Assembly: GCA_947479185.1 (NCBI GenBank)
Contig: CANJYY010000055.1
Coordinates: forward strand, 1-11,188
Source of the DNA: Caulobacteraceae bacterium
GTDB lineage: Bacteria > Pseudomonadota > Alphaproteobacteria > Caulobacterales > Caulobacteraceae
Length of the DNA: 11,188 nucleotides
Direction: 5' to 3'
The notes beneath the pieces are model-generated. The model searched no databases. It worked only from the letters and a program-made list of their open reading frames with translations, and was not told the DNA's origin. A program made the translations under genes and the position numbers. Positions 7,499 to 11,188 of the stretch are shown in pieces; within the stretch, counting starts at the first letter, position 1; each line of letters starts with the position of its first letter.

Positions 7499-7960
7499 AT
7501 GACGCCCGAGCATGAACTGGTCATTGAACGCATCTTCGACGCGCCCGTGGACAAGGTCTTCAAGGCCTGGACCACGCCGGACATCCTGATGCGGTGGTGG
7601 TGCCCTCCGCCCTGGCGGGTGACCGCCTGCGAGATCGACCTGCGTCCGGGCGGCCGGTTCAACACCGTCATGCAGGGCCCCGACGGCGAGGTTATGGACA
7701 ACAAGGGCTCCGTCCTTGAGGTCATCCCGGGTCGCCGCTTCGTGTTCACCGACGCCTTCGCGGCCGACTGGGTCCCGGTCGGCAAGCCCTTCATGGTCGG
7801 ATACATCGCGTTCGAGGATCTCGGCGACGGCCGCACCCGCTACACCGGCAAGGCCCGCCACTGGAGCGCCGAGGATAAGGCGAGCCACGAACAGATGGGC
7901 TTCAGCGAAGGCTGGGGCATCGCCGCAGACCAGTTGGCCGCGCTGCTGCCCACCCTCTGA
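7499..7960 (+). CDS. SRPBCC / AHSA1-like (START-fold) protein
   Basis: The 153-residue protein matches the AHSA1-like branch of the SRPBCC (Bet v 1/START) superfamily. It has IERIFDAPVDKVFKAWTTPD (9-28), then MRWWCPPPW (31-39), CEIDLRPGGRF (44-54), GSVLEVIPGRRFVFTDAF (70-87) and the C-terminal helix HEQMGFSEGWGIAADQLAALL (130-150). These are soluble proteins with a deep hydrophobic pocket. In bacteria their ligands are mostly unknown, and the name refers to a distant similarity to an Hsp90 co-chaperone. They are frequent companions of DGPF/ECF42 loci. An AGGAA ribosome site precedes the ATG. The protein is complete and has its own ECF42-like promoter. The VOC remnant follows after 26 bases and is probably co-transcribed. 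Confidence 0.9.
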   Translation: MTPEHELVIERIFDAPVDKVFKAWTTPDILMRWWCPPPWRVTACEIDLRPGGRFNTVMQGPDGEVMDNKGSVLEVIPGRRFVFTDAFAADWVPVGKPFMVGYIAFEDLGDGRTRYTGKARHWSAEDKASHEQMGFSEGWGIAADQLAALLPTL

Positions 7961-7986
7961 ACACCACCGTGCAGAAGAGCACCGCC

Positions 7987-8169
7987 ATGACCGAGCAAGC
8001 CCCGCCCATGAAGGGCGTCATCCCCCATCTCAACGTCATCGGCGCGGCCGACGCCGGGCTGGAGGTGATGAACCCGGTGGCCCTGAAGTTCTGGGGCGAT
8101 CGCTGGGGCTCGCTGAAGGACCCCTTCGGCGTCCACTGGGCGATGAACCAGCCGGCCGATCAGGCCTGA
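7987..8169 (+). pseudogene. VOC (PhnB/glyoxalase-like) protein with its middle deleted
   Basis: The 60-residue frame fuses the two ends of a PhnB-like VOC protein. Residues 1-23 (MTEQAPPMKGVIPHLNVIGA and ADA) are the usual first strand. Residues 24-60 (GLEVMNPVALKFWGDRWG, then SLKDPFGVHWAMNQP) are the usual last 35 or so, with the FWGDR and DPFGxxW signatures. Full-length members are about 130-150 residues, so roughly 70-80 residues are missing, in frame. The lost part contains most of one beta-alpha-beta-beta-beta unit and metal-site residues, so enzyme function is unlikely. ATG 7987 (AGAAGAG 7 bases upstream) is preferred to a GTG at 7969. It lies 26 bases after the SRPBCC gene. The junction falls in GCC-rich sequence where a short direct repeat could have recombined. 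Confidence 0.75.
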
Positions 8170-8221
8170 GCCCGGCGCCGACGCCCTTCCCGTACGGTCG
8201 CTGATCGCCTAGTCAGGCGTC

Positions 8222-8983
8222 ATGGCCTGGACCCGCACCTACGAAGAAGCCGAACCGCAACGGGTGAACCGCTGGCTGGCCCAGAGCGGCGTCTGTTCGC
8301 GCCGCGAGGCCGAGGCGCTGATCGGCCGGGGCCTGGTGTCGATCGACGGCGAGGTGGTCGAGGACGCGGGCCGCAAGATCCTGCCCGGCCAGACCCTGAC
8401 CCTGGCCGACAAGGCCACCGGCGAGTTGTCGTCCAGCCTGACCCTGATGTTCCACAAGCCGGTCGGCATCGTCTCGTCCCAGCCCGAGGGCGAGCAGATC
8501 CCGGCCGTGCGGCTGATCAACCGCAGCACCCTCTGGGGACCCGGCACGGCCATTCCCGGCCGCGACAGCCGGCTGGCCCCGATCGGCCGGCTCGACATGG
8601 ACAGCCGCGGCCTGCTGATCCTCTCCGAGGACGGCGTGGTCGCCAAGGCCGTGATCGGACCCGACTCCGATCTGGAGAAGGAATACCGCGTCCAGGTCAT
8701 CGGCGAGATCACCCAGGACAAGATGGAGCTGCTGCGCTTTGGTCTCGAGCTCGACGGCCGGCAGCTGAAGCAGGCCCAGGTCAACCTGTCCGGCAAGCAG
8801 ACCCTGAGCTTCGTGCTCAAGGAAGGCCGTAACCGCCAGATCCGCCGCATGTGCGACCTCGTCGAGCTGCGTGTCGTCGACCTGCTGCGCACCCGCATCG
8901 GCCCGATCACGCTGGGCGCCCTGCCCGAAGGCCGCTGGCGTCCGCTGGCGCCGGAGGAAAGAGCGGCGCTGATCGCCGGCTGA
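8222..8983 (+). CDS. rluF: rRNA pseudouridine synthase, RluF-like (RsuA/RluB/E/F family)
   Basis: The enzyme isomerises a specific uridine in 23S rRNA to pseudouridine; RluF acts at U2604 in E. coli. An S4 RNA-binding domain occupies about residues 12-62 (RVNRWLAQSGVCSRREAEAL). The catalytic domain follows, with HKPVGIVSSQPEGEQ, the signature IGRLDMDSRGLLILSEDG carrying catalytic Asp125, EKEYRVQV (152-159) and GRNRQIRRMC (202-211). The length of 253 residues suits the family, without the basic tail seen in E. coli RluF. The choice of RluF over RluB/RluE rests on EKEY, NRQIRRMC and GRWRPL and is less certain than the family itself. It lies 52 bases after the VOC remnant and may share its transcript or have its own promoter. 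AGG is present before the ATG. Confidence 0.9.
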   Translation: MAWTRTYEEAEPQRVNRWLAQSGVCSRREAEALIGRGLVSIDGEVVEDAGRKILPGQTLTLADKATGELSSSLTLMFHKPVGIVSSQPEGEQIPAVRLINRSTLWGPGTAIPGRDSRLAPIGRLDMDSRGLLILSEDGVVAKAVIGPDSDLEKEYRVQVIGEITQDKMELLRFGLELDGRQLKQAQVNLSGKQTLSFVLKEGRNRQIRRMCDLVELRVVDLLRTRIGPITLGALPEGRWRPLAPEERAALIAG

Positions 8984-8984
8984 T

Positions 8985-9002
8985 GCTCCGCTTCGGTGGA
9001 GC
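8985..9002 (+). terminator. Hairpin with UUCG tetraloop after the pseudouridine synthase gene
   Basis: GCTCCGC (8985-8991) and GTGGAGC (8996-9002) pair over 7 bp, including one G-U, closing a C(UUCG)G tetraloop, which is exceptionally stable in RNA. It begins one base after the stop codon. No T-run follows, so it may be a terminator or a 3'-end protecting hairpin. Confidence 0.55.
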
Positions 9003-9003
9003 T

Positions 9004-9096
9004 GTCAGGCCAAAGCCCTGACTGAGGGGGTCACCCGCGACCTGAGCGGACCCCCTCCGTCCCGGCTTCGCCGGTCCAGCTCCCCCATCGGGGGAG
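9004..9096. repeat. Cluster of four adjacent hairpins between converging genes
   Basis: Four inverted repeats follow each other: GTCAGG/CCTGAC (9004-9022), GAGGGGGTC/GACCCCCTC (9024-9057), CCGGC/GCCGG around TTC (9062-9074) and CTCCCCC/GGGGGAG around ATC (9080-9096). The last lies 3 bases beyond the amidase stop and probably ends that minus-strand transcript. The composition resembles dispersed palindromic elements of GC-rich alphaproteobacteria, but it is a different family from the elements at 2726 and 10730. Confidence 0.7.
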
Positions 9097-9098
9097 GA

Positions 9099-10487
9099 TC
9101 AGTACCCCGGCGGCTTCACGAACCCGCCAAATTCCCGCTCCAGCAGGCCGGCGAAGGCGATGGTCGTGCGGTCCTCGAGATAGGGCCCGATGATCTGCAC
9201 CCCCATCGGCAGGCCGCCCCGGCTCAGCCCCATCGGCGCGGCCGTGGCCGGCAGGTGCGCGAGGGTGGCGACGCCGGACCAGGCGATCTGGCTGAAGTAG
9301 CTGGTCGTCTCGCCATTCAGCAGCAGGGTCCGCGCGAACATGTCGGGACTGTCGTCATGCGGAAAGGCCAGTGTGCCCAGCGTCGGCGCCAGCACCACGT
9401 CGAAGCCCTCGAACAGCCGCGCCCAAAGCCGCCGAACGGCAAGCTGCGCATCGAGCAGGCCCATCCAGTCGTGCGCGCTGGGCGACCGGGCGCCGGGCTG
9501 GCCCCGGGTCATGGCCGTGTTGAGGATCGCGCCGTAGACGCCCTGCGCCTCGACGAGGTCAGGCAGCAGGTCGGTCTGCCGGTCGACCCGTGCGCCGAGG
9601 TCCTCCAGCCGGTCGCCGAGACCGTTGAGCGCCGCACCGATCTCCTCGTCGGTCGCCGCCAGCGGATGATGGTCGAGGATCAGCACGCGGTAGTCGGCCA
9701 AGTGGTCATGGCGCGGCGGCCTGAAATTCAGGCTGTAACCCACCGCTTCGCTACGGTCCGGGCCCGCCAGCACGCCGAGCGCAAGGTCGAGGTCCGCCGC
9801 CGTGCGCGCCATCGGCCCGACCACCGCCACCGGCACGTCGCTGCCTTCGAGTCCCGGCGGGGTATGTCCACGCAGCGGCACGACGCCATAGCTCGGCTTG
9901 TGGCCATAGACGCCACAGAAGCCGGCCGGGATGCGGATCGACCCGCCGATGTCCGAGCCGAACTCCAGCGGGACCATGCCCGCCGCCAGCGCGGCCGCGG
10001 AGCCGCCCGACGAGCCGCCCGGCGAGCGCGTCACGTCCCAGGGATTGTTGGTCCGGCCGTAGACCGGGTTGTCGCTCTGGAAGTCGGCCAGCATAGGCGG
10101 CACATTGGTCTTGCCGAGGATGATCGCCCCGGCCGCCTTCAGCCGGGCGATGCCGACGCCGTCGACCGGCGCCTTCCAGGCCTTCCACATCTCCATGCCC
10201 CAGGTGGTCGGCAGGCCGGCGACCCAGTTGGCTTCCTTGACGGTCATCGGCACGCCGAGCAACGGCCGGCGCTCGCCCCGCGCCACGGCCGCATCGGCGG
10301 CCTTCGCAGCCGTCCGCGCCCGGTCGAAGTCGCGCACGACCACCGCATTGATCGCGCCGTCCAGCGCCTCGATGCGGGCGATGGCGGCGTCCGTCGCCTC
10401 CAGCGCGCTGATGGCGCCCGCCGCGATCGCCCGCACGGTTTCCCCGGCGGTGGCCTCGGCGAGGTCGGTGGTGAGCCTGTCCGTCAT
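9099..10487 (-). CDS. Amidase-signature family hydrolase
   Basis: Amidase-signature enzymes hydrolyse carboxamides through a Ser-cisSer-Lys triad. All three are visible: Lys84 in [11 protein letters not shown], cis-Ser159 in [12 protein letters not shown], and nucleophile Ser183 in [20 protein letters not shown]. The Ser159-Ser183 spacing of 24 equals that of well-studied members. The protein is 462 residues, full length, with no signal peptide. The C-terminus [22 protein letters not shown] is typical. Motifs do not reveal the substrate, and it is not evidently a GatA, as no gatB/gatC neighbours are seen. ATG at 10487 is chosen over upstream GTG-type starts because GGGAG precedes it and homologues begin near [10 protein letters not shown]. 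Three tandem Pho-box-like half-sites lie 64-92 bases upstream. Confidence 0.92.
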   Translation of the reverse strand: MTDRLTTDLAEATAGETVRAIAAGAISALEATDAAIARIEALDGAINAVVVRDFDRARTAAKAADAAVARGERRPLLGVPMTVKEANWVAGLPTTWGMEMWKAWKAPVDGVGIARLKAAGAIILGKTNVPPMLADFQSDNPVYGRTNNPWDVTRSPGGSSGGSAAALAAGMVPLEFGSDIGGSIRIPAGFCGVYGHKPSYGVVPLRGHTPPGLEGSDVPVAVVGPMARTAADLDLALGVLAGPDRSEAVGYSLNFRPPRHDHLADYRVLILDHHPLAATDEEIGAALNGLGDRLEDLGARVDRQTDLLPDLVEAQGVYGAILNTAMTRGQPGARSPSAHDWMGLLDAQLAVRRLWARLFEGFDVVLAPTLGTLAFPHDDSPDMFARTLLLNGETTSYFSQIAWSGVATLAHLPATAAPMGLSRGGLPMGVQIIGPYLEDRTTIAFAGLLEREFGGFVKPPGY

Positions 10488-10550
10488 GGCCGTCTCCCTG
10501 TTCCCTGACCGGGAGCGTCGCAAAACGGGGACGGCCGAGTCCAGCGCGCC

Positions 10551-10579
10551 GTGACAGCGTGCTGACAGAACGCTGACAG
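10551..10579 (-). promoter_or_regulatory. Pho-box-like array: three direct half-sites at 11-bp period
   Basis: On the minus strand the sites are CTGTCAG (10579-10573), CTGTCAG (10568-10562) and CTGTCAC (10557-10551), each separated by 4 bases. A Pho box is two CTGTCAT-like 7-mers separated by 4 bases, so spacing and sequence both match, with a third site added. The array is oriented toward the amidase start. No clear -10 is visible downstream. It could also act on the divergent plus-strand gene. Confidence 0.55.
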
Positions 10580-10596
10580 CAGCGGGGCGTCAGCCC

Positions 10597-10616
10597 CCTG
10601 ACCTCACGACGTCAGG
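10597..10616 (+). promoter_or_regulatory. Hairpin overlapping the GFA-remnant ribosome site
   Basis: CCTGAC (10597-10602) pairs with GTCAGG (10611-10616) around an 8-base loop, taking part of the AGGAG ribosome site (10614-10618) into the stem. A second small stem, GGGGC/GCCCC (10584-10597), abuts it. It might once have limited translation of the gene. Confidence 0.3.
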
Positions 10617-10624
10617 AGACCGCC

Positions 10625-10714
10625 ATGACCCTCAAGGCCCGTTGCCACTGCGGCGCGACGCAGTTCGAGATCGACGCCGCGCCGGTGAAGAAGTTGAGCG
10701 GGAAGGACTACTGA
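10625..10714 (+). pseudogene. Remnant of a GFA-family (glutathione-dependent formaldehyde-activating-like) gene
   Basis: The 29-residue frame reads MTLKARCHCGATQFEID, then AAPVKKLSGKDY and stop. CHCGATQFEID is the standard N-terminus of GFA/CENP-V-type zinc proteins (CxCG zinc ligands). VKKLSGKDY resembles their C-terminus (V-R/K-x-L-x-G-x-x-W), minus the last Trp. Full-length members are about 115-140 residues, so some 90-100 residues carrying the other zinc cysteines are absent. AGGAG lies 7 bases before the ATG, so translation signals are intact. The C-terminal match is short and less certain than the N-terminal one. GFA, VOC, AHSA1 and DGPF genes often occur near each other, so this may be a stray part of the same functional set. 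Confidence 0.6.
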
Positions 10715-10729
10715 CGGGGCCAACAGCGT

Positions 10730-10835
10730 GCGTCCTTCGACACGGCCCTGCGGGCCTGCTCAGCATGACGTGTAGGGGTGGATCGCCCCCCTTCCACGTC
10801 ATGGTGAGCAGCGCGAAGCGCGTGTCGAACTACGC
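10730..10835. repeat. Large imperfect palindromic intergenic repeat, copy 2
   Basis: The left arm (10730-10770) is gcgtccttcgacacgg... tgctcagcatgacg. The right arm (10797-10835), reverse-complemented, is gcgtagttcgacacgc... tgctcaccatgacg. Each arm has an internal hairpin (GGCCC-TGC-GGGCC on the left, GCGC-GAA-GCGC on the right). The outer motif and overall design match 2726-2828, while the inner hairpins differ. It lies between the GFA remnant and the stop of the converging isomerase gene. Confidence 0.85.
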
Positions 10836-10842
10836 AACCTGC

Positions 10843-11188
10843 CTAAGCCGCAGCCACCGCCTCTTCCACCCAGTCCAGCCGGTCCTGACCGAAAAACATC
10901 TCGTCGCCGACGAAGAAGGTCGGAATGCCGAACACCCCGCGCGCGACCGCGGCTTCGGTGTTTTGGACGAGCCTGGCCTTGATGTCCGGCTCCTGCGTGC
11001 GCGCAAGCAATGCCGGACCGTCGAAACCGTTCGCCGACAGGAAGGACGTAACGACCTCCGCATCGTCCATCTTCAGCCCTTCCTCCCACATCGCGCGGTT
11101 CACCGCGTCGACATAGTCGTCGAGAAGGCCCTCGTCCTCGGCGACGATCGCGCCGCGCATGATCAGCAAGGTGTTGACCGGGAAATGC
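10843..11188 (-). CDS. 2-hydroxychromene-2-carboxylate isomerase / DsbA-like (kappa-GST type), C-terminal part
   Basis: The frame enters from the right edge as HFPVNTLLIMRGAIVAEDEG, a family hallmark, and continues with YVDAVNRAMWEEG. It then has EPDIKARLVQNTEAAVARGV and FGIPTFFVGDEMFFGQDRLD, with the cis-Pro loop (GIPTFFV) of the thioredoxin fold, and ends EEAVAAA. The family covers glutathione-dependent isomerases of aromatic catabolism (naphthalene pathway) and many related DsbA-family proteins of unknown substrate. The N-terminal half with the catalytic Ser/Cys is outside the window, so activity cannot be judged. An in-frame TTG and ATG near 11169 and 11160 are internal, because the homology continues upstream to the edge. 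The stop is 7 bases from the palindromic repeat. Confidence 0.9.
   Translation of the reverse strand, partial: HFPVNTLLIMRGAIVAEDEGLLDDYVDAVNRAMWEEGLKMDDAEVVTSFLSANGFDGPALLARTQEPDIKARLVQNTEAAVARGVFGIPTFFVGDEMFFGQDRLDWVEEAVAAA

Noticed and set aside
9255..10508. 417-residue plus-strand open frame opposite the amidase gene
   Set aside because: A shadow of the amidase coding strand with low-complexity Arg/Ala/Gly/His composition. The minus strand has the full amidase triad.

Overview
The window is very GC-rich (third codon positions nearly all G or C) and looks like the chromosome of an alphaproteobacterium, most likely a member of the Caulobacteraceae (Caulobacter, Phenylobacterium or Brevundimonas type). 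This placement is inferred from the style of the proteins (Lon, DUF3606, glycine-zipper/YYD-repeat protein, desaturase) and from the palindromic intergenic repeats. No phage, plasmid, CRISPR, rRNA or tRNA signal was seen.

Layout. 1-1772 (minus): N-terminal three quarters of Lon protease, running off the left edge, with a heat-shock-like promoter upstream. 1962-2664 (minus): a two-gene unit of a DUF3606 protein and an exported DUF4440/SnoaL-like protein. 2726-2828: palindromic repeat, copy 1. 2869-3291 (plus): unrecognised 140-residue protein. 3490-4521 (plus): membrane fatty acid desaturase with a TTG start and a strong terminator. 4601-6142 (minus): exported glycine-zipper protein carrying twenty 15-residue GYYDxxGRW repeats, arranged as two tandem blocks of ten. 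6310-8169 (plus): an ECF sigma factor (ECF42-type) locus: YCII/DGPF protein, sigma factor, SRPBCC/AHSA1 protein, VOC protein. 8222-8983 (plus): RluF-like pseudouridine synthase, followed by a cluster of hairpins. 9099-10487 (minus): amidase-signature hydrolase with a Pho-box-like array upstream. 10625-10714 (plus): remnant of a GFA-family gene. 10730-10835: palindromic repeat, copy 2. 10843-11188 (minus): C-terminal part of a DsbA-like 2-hydroxychromene-2-carboxylate isomerase, running off the right edge.

The most interesting part is 6240-8169. Two promoter-like sequences there share a -35 TGTCGG, exactly 17 bases of spacer, a -10 CGTCCTT and an upstream GAAATTTC. One precedes the DGPF-sigma operon and the other the SRPBCC-VOC pair. 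This suggests a small self-regulated ECF42 regulon. Yet the sigma factor has lost most of its C-terminal TPR-like extension through two frame changes that cancel, so the native start and native stop are both kept. The VOC protein has lost its middle in frame, and the GFA gene further on shows the same pattern. Three genes with genuine beginnings and ends but missing middles in about 4 kb point to deletion-driven decay of this regulon, or to an assembly problem that should be excluded.
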